Assembly: GCA_030062745.1 (NCBI GenBank)
Contig: CP099839.1
Coordinates: 5,689,115-5,753,114 of the forward strand
Source: Capitulum mitella
Taxonomy: Eukaryota; Arthropoda; Thecostraca; Pollicipedomorpha; Pollicipedidae
Direction: 5' to 3'
DNA: 64,000 bases
Both the position numbers and the translations under genes were made by a program. Below the pieces are notes generated by a model. That model had not been told where the DNA came from. It saw only the letters and a program-made list of their open reading frames with translations, and ran no database searches. Numbering within the stretch: the first letter of the stretch is position 1; every line of letters begins with the position of its first letter. Below are positions 22,201 to 37,200 of this stretch, in pieces.

Positions 22201-25200
22201 GGCAGGTTGCAGACCAGCAGGAACACCCGCCACGAGGAGAAGTGGGCCCGCTCCTCGATCACCACCATCACGCCTGTCGGCGCGGTGTCCGGTCAGGCGG
22301 CGCGTCACCAGCACTCGTCAGTGCCACAGGAGGGGGCTATAGCTCCTAGAGTTGGGCGCTGGGGGATATACCAGCTGCCGCTTTACGCTCACGGTCAAAG
22401 GGCAGCCTGCGCAGGGTTGGTGATTGGGCTCGATGAATGATAACCTTCGTCCTCGACGCTTTTATAATCAGGAGTTGGAGCAATTGGGAACGACTGTCTG
22501 GGTTGACGCAATATCGTGTTACATGGCTATTTTAACAAATGCATTTGCATCCACTTATGCCATCCTTCCCGCTTTGCTTGCTGTATTATATTCGAGACGG
22601 CAAGGCCTCTAGCCTGTGCTCCGTCACTGCAGTCACTCCAGCCACTAGTGTCATTCTATGCGCGCACTGGCCGCCCGCATTTCCGTCCATTTACCCCGCA
22701 ATACGTCGCCGGCGGGCCGCGTGACGCGCGGCGGCGGCGCCGGCCAGCCGCCGCCGCCCGGACATGATTACCGGGAGTGCGAGGCGCCGGCGGCTGGCCT
22801 GGACGTGCCGCTCCGTCATGGCCGCCGTCCGGCCGGCGGAGTTCCCGCCCCGGAACGGCGCCCGCCGGACCGGGACCAGGTCTCCGAGAGCGCTGTTTGC
22901 TCTGCGCTGTGCGGGCACGGCACAGCGCAGCGGACGCCGGCACCCCGCAACAATAAACACGAACAGCAACGCGTTTACAGGCCGGAGAGGCTGCCGCGGC
23001 ATACACGCAAGGGACGAATAGGATCACTGGTGGTCAGAAGCCGTAGTGTTCGGAGTTTGGATTGAAACCACGAGCAGATTCTAGTGTAGAAAAGCCTTAA
23101 AATGGCCTAAATTACTGGCGACAGCAAATACCTACTTGTATCAGGACGTTTTATCTAACAGATTTATGTTCATAGTCGATTTGACAAACCAAAAAGAATG
23201 TCCAAAAGACTCCTGTCAAGGCAAAAACACAAAAGGCCAGGTAGAAGGAAAACATAACAAAAGCCTTGACGCAACCAATGCCATTAAATTCTTTTGTCCC
23301 CTGAATGTTTCACCCACCCTGCACCGCGGAATATCTTTTAAATGCCGGCAATGCACAGTCCGGGATTGGCATCATCAGCTTCATAAGTCATTCCTACGCG
23401 AGGATATCAAGTTATGTCGGCAGTGATATTTGAACACCTCAATGCATCACGGCGAGCTAATCTTCCGAGACCTAGAAACCTGCCCAACTAGGCATGAGCA
23501 ATGAACGTAATCAGCGATAGCTCCGAACCCAATATTGATCCGTCCAAGGCGCCTTCGGCCTGCGTCTCGAGGGATGAATCTTAATCTCCTTCAATTTGGC
23601 GAGATACAACCAGTGGTGCAATCAGTTTGGCGTAACTGGGTTGGCGCTGTGTGCCGCTGACCTGCGTTCATCCTGCAGCCAACTTTTGTTGCACCCGGTC
23701 CTGATCATGGGTGGAACTTTCCGCCATTTCTGGCCGTACCTTAACACCCCACAGTTGACTGATCGCTCGCAGACATTTCTTTGGCACCCCAAATAATGAA
23801 AATTTCCATATATTAATAAGCACCTGAAGTTCCTTCAGCGGAGATTTTTAATATTTCATATTTATTATAGGAGAGTCGTTTAAGAGGTAATGTACGAATA
23901 GCCTTACGCTCATACGTGCATGCTCCCATATATTAATAAGCACCTGAAGTTCCTTTAACGGAGATTTTTAATATTTCATATTTATTATAGGAGAGTCTTT
24001 TAAGAGGTAATGTACGAATAGCCTCACGCTCATATTAAGAGAACACAAACCGACAAAAATTTGTTGCGCTTCTTGAAGTTTTCTTTAGTTCGCTTGGTTT
24101 GTTTTAATTCCGATCAAATGAGCATAAGGCTATTCATACATTATCTCATAGCAATCATGCTCAGCTCAGCACTGCATTATATCTAAAGCGGCAAGTCCTA
24201 TGTATACATTAAACGTACATACTGTATAAAACCTCTGCTATCACACACACAAAAAGCCAAATGACATAAAGAAAAATGAAAGACAAACATCTCAACACGA
24301 TGGAGACTGCCACCCCCATTGTGTTTTAATGTGTATCTCTTATTTTCCTTCATGATATTTTCTTCAGCGCCTGTCAGTACCAGGGATGAGGAATAAGACG
24401 ACAGAGTTCGGGGGCACAACAGTGGACGTCCAGCAGAACATTGCTTTCGGTGTGATGATACTCTTAGGCGTTGAACACATGCTATGTAAGGACAAGCATA
24501 AGACAAAACCAGACCGTTGCAGATCACTGCAGCCGTTCCGGTGCTGCATTTCATACATGAACTCAGTTTTCCTGATAAAGAGTGAAGGGGGGTGAAGAGG
24601 AGGAAAAGGTTGCGTGCCCAAATGAAACAAGAAGGAATTTGCTGACTAAATCACACACTGAAACATGTAAAACTTGATGTGGCGGTTTGGAGCACGAATG
24701 CATGTCCACAGCGTCATGTGTGTGTTCTTTTGTCTGGTATACAGTGCCTTCTGATTATTTGTCTTTAGGTCCGTACAGCCTTGCGTATGGACTTGCATTG
24801 TGATCGGTGATAACGAGGGCGTATTAAATTCAAGTTGATCGATTGCCATTGTTAACGGCTGCTTAAAAAGAGGAACAGCAGCGCGCCAAAATCACGTGAA
24901 TTCCTAATGTTTACCCCTGGTGCTGGTAAGGCCGGTGAACAGTTTGTGCTTGGCCGATGCTGGAGTGTGTTGTGACACGTTTGAGCACGCGGATAGGCCC
25001 GATGCTGACCTGTGCGTGGGATGATGACCCACGCGACAAAGGCGACGAACACGCCGCCGATGGACCAGAAGACAAGCAGCCAACTCAGGTACTTGCCGCG
25101 ACGTGACTTCGTCAGAAACTCGCAGAAGTAGGCGAACACAATGGGGATCGAGCCTCCAATGCTGCAACAAACACGTCAGAAATGACCGCACGAACAATGA

Positions 25201-28200
25201 TGTTTAGAGTGGCATAATTCTAGGAAACGCCAGCTATACACCACCCAGTCCACATGCCGGTAATGGGAGTCAGTCTCATAACAGGCAAGTTTTGATCTCA
25301 CAAAGCGCTAGGCCGTTTCCGCCGCTGACATAGCATTTTTGTTTATGTGCTGCGTCCAAATTACCGGCTTAGTAGCGAAGCTTTATGGCAAACGTACTTG
25401 GCATTACTTCCGCATGCGGGCCTAATGTGTCTTCCGAGCACACATGAACGTGGCCTGCAATCGCGTCACGTATGTTTAGATTGAGACGTCTGAGAAGGCT
25501 TAGGCAATGCTGCTGACTACGAAACGGACCCAAACCGCCCAGCAAACAGACGGAAACGAGCTTCACCACGGGTTGCCTGCCAAAGCAGACTCGAAAGCAC
25601 CCACCCGACGCCGCTGCACAGACGAGACAGCATGAACGTGCCGTAGGTGGGCATGAACACGGTGACGATGCCGAAGATGACGTTGACGGTGAGGGCCCAG
25701 ACGAGCGTGCGGCGCCGGCCCATCGCGTCGGAGAGCACGCCCCAGATTATGGCGCCGATCATCATGCCCACGAACGTGATGGCGCCTGTGGAACGTCGCA
25801 GCTGCGTCACGACGGGAGCCTGACGCGACGAAACGTTTTACATGTTACGACCGGTGCCAGTTTCACGGCAGGAGCAATCTGACAACTTGTCGCTTGGTTC
25901 GCCTGTTTTCGGACAGTGTACCAAGTTTCGTTTGCGGTCCTCACGTTCTGCGACCATCGTCGTGACTTAATTATCGCCAGCATACGGTCGTCATCGTATA
26001 TGGAGGGTTCCAAATGTTTTATGATACTCAAGTTTACGCATGCATGTAACAAAGGCTGTCAGCGACCTCCTTGGTTCAAAGTAATCTTACATCACATTCC
26101 GAAGTCGAAGTCACTTTTAATCAGTCATTTTAGCCGCATTGCGTTGAAGGTTGTGGCGTTGCAATCAGACTATGCTGAGCCATAGTTTTTACCCGGCCCT
26201 GACGCAGTCACCGAAGTGCTCCCATATAAAGCCACATTTGTCTTTTTCCTTTGGAAAAGTTGTGAAAAAACTGAATGTATTGATTTGCGCTGTAAAGGTA
26301 CTTTCGGTCCCCGTAAACCGTCAGAAGCCGTCCTGCATTTGGGAACCGCCCTAAAGGTTACGTGCTACATAATCTACTGAAAATCAGAACCTACTCACAT
26401 TATCTTCTTTAAAGTCATCTGTAAGGTGTCTGTATACACTGAAAAGGGGCAAAATGGGTCTCGTCGTGTTACTAAAAGACCAAGATATTCGCTCGTTTCA
26501 TTTCGTACCTCTACCACGTCAGGTTTGGAAAAAGACGGGGGGGGGGACGCGCGCCAACCCTCCCCTTTTCTATCGACAAAAGTAGCCATACGGCCAATGT
26601 CGGCGGGGGTTAAACATCATTGGCACTACGAGTTGCTTTGAAATTTCCTGCCCCGCCCGTCGGCAAAATTCCAATACGTGTTGCCCGTGGAACTGTCAAG
26701 GAGAGCCGCGGATCCGTACTGCCGCCTTCTACAGACGTCTGAGGTCACCGCTCGTGACGTCCACAGCTCAGTCCAGATGTCTGTCGCTGGCCGATGCCGA
26801 GGCGGCATTTCCAGCTGATCGGCTGGCGACGGACTCTGAGACTGACTTCGTCGACTGCTAAACAACGCTGAGACTGTGACCGTGACGCGGTGCAGCATCC
26901 TCAGCTGTCTGGCGAAAGGTTGCCTGTTGAGTGGCTGACGGTGGCGGACCTCGAGTATTGGGCCTGACGACAAGCGCGGTGAACGGTCTTTGTTTGCGGC
27001 CAACATTGATCCGAGTCCGATTTAAATACGACAAATACGACTCAAACTAGTGAAGTGGGAAACGTTACTGCAAATTACAGGAACAATTTCTGCTCGACCC
27101 GTCTCGACGAGCAAAGTCGAATTTAATGGCTTGCCCAGACATGTTTTTCTCAGTTTATTCGGGCATTTTACCTATTAGGCATTCACATCTTTCGACAATG
27201 CCACACATCCAGTCAAACATAAATGTGTCTGGGTTCAGGCCATTTCAGAAAAATTCTTGCGAGAGGCGCTCACGCGAGTGCAGGGGTACCTTAAAGGGCC
27301 GAGGCCATGGCGCATTTGTCACAAGGCGTGTCCAGAAAAATATTTCGTGCACGCTAGACGGTAACGGAGTCCTTTGTCTACAGTAACCGCGCTCCGATCA
27401 AAACTTCTCCGTTGTCAGGGATGTCACTCCGTTGGTCAGCTCAGCTCAGCAACTAATATTCTTATTTCTTCGATAGCGATGTCAGCACGGAATATTTTTA
27501 GTCGGAATCAGACGAGATCAGACCGACTGCAGTGCAGCAAATTGAAAACAACAAAAAATCCGGGACGGGTATGGAAAAAACAAACTTCTTTATGCCAGGA
27601 GAAGGTGGGTTTCACACGCGTATTAAAACTTTATTAAAAGTGTTGGCTCCTGAAGGCGGCTTTGGTACTGCCCAGAACACGTATCTTGTACGTTTGAAGC
27701 CCAACATCTCTTGGCATAAAGAAAGTCATTTTCCCATAATCGTCTCAAAACTTCTGGGGCCAATACGGACCATTTTTTACTTTGTTTAATGAATCCGGTG
27801 ATTTGATAAGCAAGCTACACATGAAACAGAAACATTTACATATAAAAGACGCCTTCCATGAACCGCCGATCACCAGCGAAATCCTTAGATTGAAAGGCCA
27901 CTATTTATTTGAATCGGGAAAATGAAAATGAGTTGGAAATAAACAAGTTATTTAAAAACCGAAAGTTCTAAAAACGTTCCATTGAACCGTTCCCTGGCAA
28001 AAGGGCTGATGCCGCCCAATACATCACCGTTAACTACGCGAGCCGCTCCATGAATAATCATGACAGTCCGATGCAGGCCATAATTCATGGCAGAGCCGGC
28101 TGATTGGAAGTTGCACAGTGAGACGCCGCGGGCGTGTGCCACAGACACCGGCGGAGAGCGGCCGCGGCCGGGGTCGCCAGCCGCGCTCCCCTCCAGCGTA

Positions 28201-31200
28201 ACAGGCCGCCGCCGGGCCCGAGCAATTTCTCACCGCCGGCGCGCTTCCGATGGCTTCCGCTCTCGGCTGGAATTCCATTTTGGTCCGTCCGAGGCCGGCG
28301 GAATTTGGCCCAGAGACGGGCCCTGGAACAATGCCGGATCGGGGAATCCGGAGACCGGTCGGGGTTCCACGAATGTTGGTACGCGTCGAGCTAGTTTCGA
28401 AAAGTTTTTTTGTGTCGCAATGCTCAGCGTAACTGCTGAATTGTGGCAGTGGTGCAGAGTCGTTTGGGCTAAGCGGGTGTGCGTGGTAATTCTATCGTCA
28501 TACACATTCGCACGCGCGACTTATCGAGAGTATCTGGCCGGAAACCAGGTGCCTTTGACACCAGATTTCAAATGTGCTCTCCCGCTCGATGGTAACATTT
28601 TTGGGAATAAAATACATCTAATAAAAAAAAACAGTCCGGGTCTACTACTGATGAATCGTTTCATGTTTTATATTTTAGTCCAAGCATCCTGGAGTAAGAT
28701 AATGTTTGCGTCCGTCTGTACTACAGATCACAGTGAGACTGAATGAAGTACATTGAAGTGGTGCGTGCATCCTGATCTGCACCAGAAAATATTCTTACGC
28801 CTATTGTGTTATATGGGATGAATTTCGGATTCCAAGTGGCTTTATAAAGCCCGTAAACATTTTGAAAACTCCGTCCCCAGTTAAAAGCAGCGTTTTTCTT
28901 GCCAACACTGGCTTGATTGTCAAAGCACGAACCGACTTGACCCCAAACATCGAATCAGCAGGAGCCGATGGAACCATATTTTGCCACCTCTGCAGCACAT
29001 CCCGCGCACGTCTGGGCATCAGGTCTCCCGTAAAAGTCTCCTCGCAATCAGGCTGGCGTCCGCACGTGCTCTCACCGCATGCATGAGCCTGCTGTCCCAT
29101 AAACTGCTGAGCCCATACTCATTTCAGCGATATCAACGCACCGTTTGAAAATCCTAGCGCTTCAAGAAAATGAACGGCGCGATATTGCATTCAAAGTTTA
29201 CAAGGGCAGCGCGGTCCACTCTAAGTTTTGTGTGATCTTTGCGCATATTTTCCGAACGCTTTGGAAAAGAGGTACAGAATAACTGTAGGCACGAGGTTTT
29301 AGCTGAATCCAGCTTTGAGAACTGCTGGTTTCATTATAAACCGCTCCTCTGTGAACATCCTACTTAAATCCAGATTAATCCCAGCATTAAATCCAGCAAT
29401 GGCTTTTCCAAAAATCAATGCTGATGTTAACCCTGTTCCTGGACCTAAATTCTGCAGGTAAATCTCCCTGGAAGGAGGGGGTCTATCCAACCCCTTTCGT
29501 ACCTCGGAATCTTCAATGACAGTGTAAGGCAGCAAAAAGGAGTTATGTATCATGTTCACTGGTCGCCATTGGACCAGATACTATTCGCAGGTTACCAAAA
29601 CGAGCAGAAATGGGGCCCAAGGGTCGAAAACATGTTTTTAAGGTCCAAATATCTTCAGACACCCATCAATGGCGTATATAGAGACCATGCAAGAAAAGAT
29701 GATGTACAGTGTCTTCATTTTGGTAATGTTACGAACTTTTACAACCTGAAAGGACTCGAAATCAGTCATTGTGGCTTTTGTCCTACATTTTGGTGCGCAA
29801 AAGCATAAATGAGTTTACAATGACGAAGCCAGGAACGAGGAATGGAGGAAATGGGACTTAATGTGTAATGAATGCGGAGGTGATGATATTGGTGCGTATA
29901 TTGTGTCTGCATACGCCCGAAGCCAGGGAGTCTGAATATCATGTTGGCATGGTGGTATACATTATTGCATACACCAATGGCGTAGCCAGGGACTCTGCAT
30001 GGAGGGATATTTGTTGCAATCTTGCCTTGATGTTTTTTACATATTTTTATATATTTCTATATTTCTTATTTCCTTTTGTTTATATATATATATACATATA
30101 TATATATATGTATATACATATACATACAGATATATATGACATTTCTGGAGTAGCACCGTATGGGCGTTACGGTTGTGACATGGTCTCCTGTGTACCCATT
30201 TTTGGTCCCTGGATCTGCCCCTGCCATCATCATGCTGCCTTTTGATCTGAAAATAGAAAGATGAATAAAATGTAATAAGTGTTTTTATATATGTCCTTGT
30301 CCTGACAATGTAGATTAGCTGATTTGCCGAAATTGTGTCTTGAGTGTCCCTTTTGCCTCCCTGGATCCACCACTGCGTCCATAAAATGTATTAGACATGT
30401 CGTAAGGCATAAAGTGAATGGGTGCTTTGCAAAAACGGCGACCTGATTATCGATATGTACTCGTCTTCACAAATTTAAACAACCAGGTCAACCAAGCTCA
30501 TTGATTTATTCTGCATTTCAATTAGGCACGTAAAACATGACTGCCTCTGAGACAGCTCACTGATACTAAGAACAAAGAAGAGAAACTTTCGAACTTTATT
30601 GCGCCATGTCTAGAGAACTAAAATTTTATTTTTTTCGAAATGTTCATTGACCTAATCTGTATCCAATGATATTGAGATGGCGCGTTAGCAATTTTTTTTT
30701 TTTTTTTTTTTTTGATTTTTTGGGTATATAAGAGAGGGTTTTTATTTTTTTTTTTTTGGAGGGGGGCTTTATTTTTTTTTTAAAAAAATTTTTTAGGCAA
30801 AATTTAAGAAAAACCTGTTTTTAAATAAGGGGGGAGAAAAAAGGGAAAAAAACTTTTTTAAACAGGGTTTTAAGGGGGGGGTTTTTTTTTTTTTTTTTTT
30901 TTTTTGCACCCTAACACTCGCATGCTATTCTTTGTCTGCCCAGGTCTGAAATTACGTTTGGTAGGACATTTCAAAAAGAGTCAATCATTTAGCATAAAAA
31001 ACAAACAGAAGAGGGGGGTTTCGCTCGGATTATGGTTTATTTTCATTTACAATCTTTTTCTTTCACCCGAGAGGCATTTTTGGTTCGGTGCCTATGGGCG
31101 ATTTCTGTGAGTGCGAGACACGTCTGGATATTTTACTTTACAGCTGCTGAACAAACCAGCCGTTATTTTCCGATGCCAGACTAATGCGTGATTCGGTGAT

Positions 31201-34200
31201 CCTCACCCAGCCTGACCTGACCAGACGCGGGCCAAAGGGAGTCAGACGTTCTGCGCAGCTGGCAACTTTGCATTGCGCTCCAGATTGAATAGTGCTGGCT
31301 CGATATTCTTAGCCCAAGCCAGTCGCGGGGTATGAATACGTCACTTAAAACCTTGCCTGACCCCAGGTGGCCCCATCGGGTGCTTTTAGAAATAATTTGT
31401 CGTGCCTGAAATAGCACTGGCGATAGTCCAAAAGAGGTGGTAACAAAATAGAGTCCAAAAATAATCGTTCAAGACATCCTTTCGCAGCTTCTGATTTCGA
31501 TATAAGCCAAATGGTGGTCCTGCATGGATGCTGCGGTTGACCTGACAGTACGCAACATTGAAAACCATACCTTTTTTACCGAGATGACATCTGTTCCTGT
31601 CTGTTTTTTCTAAATGGTTTGGAATCCACCATTTTACCTTGTCCGACGTTTTGACACTTAGCAATGCAAGTTCAGCCACCGTCACTGTGTTCAATTTCCT
31701 AGAAAATCTGAAGAGCTTGTGAATGGCTTCGCCTTCACACCGCATCTGCAGTTAATTCCCGAAATAATGCGGTTCTTGGTCCCGGGTCCTAAATCCCAGA
31801 ATCCCAGACAGGTGAAGAACTTCCGAACCCTCGGCTGTGCTCAGACTCAGGACTTCCCCCATTCCCCTTCCCGCTGTCTCTGGGTTCCATCTCAGGCGGC
31901 GCCCGACCACTCGGGGTATGCTCCGTGCGCCTGGAGCGTGTTCCGTGCACCTGGAGCGCGTTCCGTGCACCTGGAACGTGTTCCGTGCACCTGGAGCGCG
32001 TTCCGTGCACCGGGAGCGCGTTCCGTGCGCCTGGAGCGTGTTCCGTGCGCCCACGGTCCGGACGGGGCCGAAGCAGGTGCAGACGCCGTGCCGCCACTCC
32101 AGGCCGGCAGAGAGGACGGTCGCCGCCCGGGCGGAGCACGCGCAGACGATGGCCGGACCGCTGTCTGGGCCCGGACGGACGGCGTGATTAGCTAGCCCGC
32201 AGCTCGGAAGCTGCCGCTGCCGGATCGATTCGGCCGCGGGGTCCGCCAGCGCGGCCGACCCCCCCCCTCCCCGTTAGCGCCCTCCAGCCCTTGCAGGGAC
32301 GACCCTGACGGCGGGGCTGGGCCGTCCGAGCTTATCGACTGGGCCCCATCGCGCTGCTGGTGAACGCCGTGCAACCGTTGACAGCGTTCCGCCATATAGG
32401 GATGACAATGGCTGAAGGCAGGTGGGGGCAGGCGGCACTCTGAGACGCGGGCACGATAGCGGACCTCCGTGAGAGGCAGGACGGGGCTTCATTACTAGCT
32501 GTTTTCGGTACATTAATGTGGTAGAGATGTTGCTGATATCGAGGCCGGAACTGCACGAAGGTTTTGGTTTCCAGAAAGCTCGAGACGGGCAAGCATGGGT
32601 GATAGGTTACGGTCACGAACAGCGAAAACTATAGAACGAATGACGTGAGAGCCGACAGGAAGCATCGAGTTGTACCTAAGTGAAATGCTTTCCTGGTTAG
32701 GCAGCCACTGCGTCCGACATGTTTTATTTCCAGGAAGTTGCCAAGATATTTGAAAACCGCTGGCAGCCACATATTAACCCCAAATTTCCTCGGAATCCTT
32801 CCGGGAAAACCCAGCCGTGACTCAAAGCCGTGGCCGCGGCGGGTCGGCCGGCGACACCCAGTGGAAGCCGTGACGGCATTTCGTGGACGTTCTAACCGAG
32901 TCTCGTCACGAACGTCGATTAAAATGGGGTCCCCATTGTAGGAAACGGGTGGAATGACATGATTTCACCCAGCCAACCCTCCCACCTGCTTGTCTCTGCT
33001 GTCTGGTTCGTCCGCAGGACGACAGGCGGCCCCAGAGCTATTGCCAGTCCTGTGTGAAATAAGTGACGCTGTGAGGCGGCCCAAACCAGCCCTGTGACAG
33101 CCCTAGCTGGCCCTATGCGTCGGCCTCAGCCGACTCCGTTAAACCGCTGCACTTGCTCTGTGAAACGGCTCCAATCATTCCGCGGGGCAACCCTAGTTGA
33201 CTGCCTCAGTCGGCCCGGTGGTGCTGACCTGTTGGGAAACCCCAGACGGCTCCGTGTGACCGACCTGGCCGTCCCTGCGATACGGTCCCACCGGGTCTGT
33301 AAGACAATCTCAGTTGGCCCTGAGGCCATGCTATCCTGAGGTTATGCGAGGTCCTGGCCGTTCCGGCGGCGGAATCCAGCCGCCTACGTTCTGCTGTCCT
33401 ATTGCCATTTCAGTAAAGGAAACGATCTACCTGGCTTCGAAGTGCGATGCCGATCGGCATTTCTAGGCCAGCAGTTTGCACGACGTGGCAATTTCCTTTA
33501 TTTATCATTCAAAAACGTCTGAAGTAGACGCATGCAATCCTGAAAGTCACTACAAATGACATGATACAAGACATGATACAAGGCAAGCTTTCAGGGCGTT
33601 TGCTGAAGGGCCGTAGCTATAGTCCACGGCCAGTTTTCGCTTTGTGATATTTCCTGAGAGCGATCGTGCACATAAACAAGCGTCGGGCGCTTGGAAATCC
33701 ATGCTAGAAATTCAAGTATGTGTCGTCCAGCCAGTCCCAAAGTCCCAAAATTGTGCCCCAGAGTTCGGCAAAAATCACTCCCTCAGACTGACTTTGGCAT
33801 CCATCACCATGACTAAGTAAAGTCAAACTGAATAGGACTTGGATAAAACCGAAATAGGCGGAAAAATTCGGTCTGAAACTGTTTAGTATATTATGCAAGA
33901 TAATGATTATCTTTTTTCAGGAGTGACATTTCAGTCTTCGATGTATTTATATTGCAGTATTACTGCCTTGTATATGCTGGCGTGGTCAACAGCGTGTTTG
34001 TTGTGAGCATTGGGCGTAGGGCAAGACAAAGCATTGACCTAGACCAGCATATATTGAAAAACATTATTGAAACGCCGAGAAATCTTAATAGTCATTATCT
34101 GGATGAATATTTGGTCTTGCCCTTCGTCATATCCATGCCATGAACACAGTATTTAACATGCATGCATACACTAGGCAACAATCTCTCTCTCCCTCTCCAT

Positions 34201-34201
34201 C

Positions 34202-34232
<31 letters not shown>

Positions 34233-37200
34233 GTATATATACATATATGCATCAAAGCCATAATATCTCATTTACGATTGCCATGATCACTATTTACCTT
34301 TGTTGAATCAGTCACTATGGGTATAAAAACTATGATACCTTTTCTGGGACGAAAAAATAAATAAAAGCGAAATCCAGAAATTGCAGTCTTTTTGTGTATA
34401 CGCGCAATTTTCCATATTTTAAAACAACCACAATTTTGTCCCCGTTTTTGTCCCTCTCGAAACGCATCAAAAAAGCACAGAAAAGATGCTATCCCTTCAT
34501 TCAATGATTTATGATGATTGCATTGCAAAGGATATTATTTTTATCTGGCACAGTCAGTTAAACCATCCGCCGGCAATATTTTGTCCAAAGTCTTTTCTGC
34601 CCCTTGAGTCATTTTTGCTTGATTACTTCCTATACCGTATGCATGTACTCGAGACGCCCTTGAATACGGAACAGGAAATGACCATGTCGCAGACTGCCGG
34701 CCTGGAAATCCCGACCGATATCACACTGCGAACCGAGGTGGATCGATCCCTTTAGTACAATGGCAATGAGACAGCAGAACGTAGGCGGCTGGATTCCACC
34801 GCCGGAACGGCCAGGACCACGCATAACCTCAGGATAGCATGGCCTCAGGGTCAGTTGAGATTGTCTTACAGACCCAGTGGGACCGTATCGCAGGAAAGGC
34901 CAGGTCGGTCACACGGAGCCGTCTGGGGTTTCCCACCAGGTCCGCACCAGCGGGCCGACTGAGGCAGTCAACTAGGGCTGCCCCGCGGAATGATTGATTA
35001 GGGCCGTCCCACAGAACAAATGCAGCGATTTCACGAAGCCGACTGAGGCCGAAGTATAGGGCCAGCTAGGGCTGTCACGGGGTTGGCTGGGGCCGCCTGC
35101 CATCGTCACTTACTTTACACAGGACTATAGCCCGGGGGCGGCCTGTTATTCCGGAGACGAGCAAGACAGCAGAGACAAGCAGGTGGGAGGGTCCGCTGGG
35201 TGCAGTCGTGCCTCCCCCTTTCCAATAGGCTCCCAACCGCCAGGTTTCTGTATCATAGATGTTGGTCCCATGCAATATGGCTGCCATTTGCTACTACAAA
35301 CAGGACCCGTATTGTCTGCTGCCTTCTAAAAACAGGGTTTCTTTTCTCTTGACAAGGCCGTTATTTTCCCAGGGCAAAGCAGCAAACGTCTGCTCATTTC
35401 TTTAAATGAGGTAATTCTTGTTTTCCCTCGGCTAAAACGGAGAGGGCCGTTCCTGTGGTTTGTGGTTTTCTGTGGTTTCTTTAGTGGTTTCAGCTTTATC
35501 TTGATGCATACAGCTTTTGTTTACCGATAGCAAACTTTTGTCAGAGTTGTGAAGTGGGTTGAAATTCTTTAAGCACCTTTAGTACTGTAAGTTGGACATT
35601 TGTTAACAGCATTCAAAGGGAGGCATTTCGGGATGCAAGTTTGGTTCCCTCTGACCGAAATGTTCCGCTGAAAAGCTGTTATGCGTTGAGTGCTTATTTC
35701 ATGGAAATGTTTTTTCACAAGCAAATAAGTGCTTATTCTCAAGACGAATCAACAACACACGCGTTTAACTGTTCAAGCGCAGGTCGCCGCGGCAGTCACA
35801 TGTGCCCAAACGGCTGGTACTTACAGGCCGGTCCATACTGATTGTGGTAGAGGACATAGCACAGAGCTAACAGACTGAAAACGAATTAATTTGCCATGTA
35901 ATTGTAACCATCGATGCGTTGTCTTCCACTTACCTAGCCATCCCTTCTGAATGTTGGTCATACACAGCTCCACCTCAGCACTGCGAAAAACAGAAAATTA
36001 TTAGAGGAGCGGGGTTCAGGGCATTTTTAGGTGCGCTTAGAACATGACGAGAGACGCGCAATCCTTTGTCAGAACAGCAATGCGCAAGCACAAGCTAGAC
36101 ATTCATGAAGTATAAGGGAATGGATGAATGTATTTAGTTCCTTTAGTTTTAATACTCAAAGTGATTTGCCAACGTGAGTCACCTTATTTAGGCTGTATTA
36201 TCTCACCTGGGAATGACGTATGCTACCACGAAGAGTTCGATGGTATCGGCTGCTAAGCTCAGACCCAGAACAAGAAAGAGGACGAACTGGAACGAACCTA
36301 CTCCAGCCTGCGGGTCAAGATAATTTAGCCAATTACGCTGACGTTAATGACAGAACCATAACGCTCCAATGTTTCGCACTATCCAAGGAACAAAACCGGT
36401 GCCAGCAATTCCTTCCTGCAATGTTGGGAGAGATGAAATGTTATCGTATTAATGCCGGACGCCGTTTTCTTGCTTTTGGTCCAGGATTGTTTGAAATTCG
36501 ATGGTAAACAAATAACTAAGCCTATTGCCGTACTCATGGCGCTGAGACTCTTTCCTGTATGCCAGGCTTATTCGTCCACCCCCGAAATCTCAAGAACTAC
36601 CCGTCCGATTTCATCGCAACAAACGGCAAATTCTTGGCCATGACACAACCTACATTTCTACTTAAAGAAATCTGAAAATTTTTATAAGGAGTGATACAGG
36701 AAGTGAGTAAAAAAAGGAGGCATTTTATGCCTTATAACTCCGATGCTTATGGACCGATTTTGGTGTAATTCCATGGGTCGAAAGCTTATCGATGGAAATT
36801 TTGCCTTTGGCCCAAACATTATTTAAAGTTATATACGTTTTTGGGACTTAGAAAATGGAAGAATATTTTTTTTTTACTAATAAGCATCATGTCTGGGGAT
36901 TCCCGGAAGTTATAAAGAGGTCCGCATAAGATTTTAGACCGTTTCTTTCCGGGTAATTGCCATAAGCTTAATGCTAACACTTCCGAATACCCCCAAAATT
37001 TCTGAGATTGCCAGCCATGATTAGTATGAAAGTTCTGAATCATTTAATCTTTTGCTAATCATTTTATGCTTAAGAGTTGAAGTGGTATTACAACCTTTGT
37101 GTAATGTTGGTATAGGCGGTGCCAGGGGCATGAGAAAAGATGGAACTGGCATGGTCGCATTTTGATCAGGTCAGCTCCCGCCTTCTGACACCAAATGACT

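Larger units (their letters stand above)
22274..25009 (-). other. SV2-like intron (2.7 kb)
   Basis: 22680-22960 is GC-rich and open on both strands without a recognisable domain. A 120-bp direct repeat and a fold-back arm lie at 23806-24149. The rest is AT-rich and unremarkable. Confidence 0.6.
25786..35933 (-). other. 10.1-kb SV2-like intron
   Basis: No coding exon recognised. It holds a GC-rich patch (28080-28400), (TA) and TC microsatellites (30080, 34181), a homopolymer-ridden block that looks artefactual (30691-30905), a 20-bp minisatellite (31921-32051) and a 2.3-kb fold-back element (32926-35238). 26000-28000 and 28400-30000 show nothing I can assign. Confidence 0.6.

Noticed and set aside
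31719-32195. Open frames of 100-160 codons on both strands
   Set aside because: They cover the 20-bp minisatellite at 31921-32051; 20 is not a multiple of 3, so any frame stays open.
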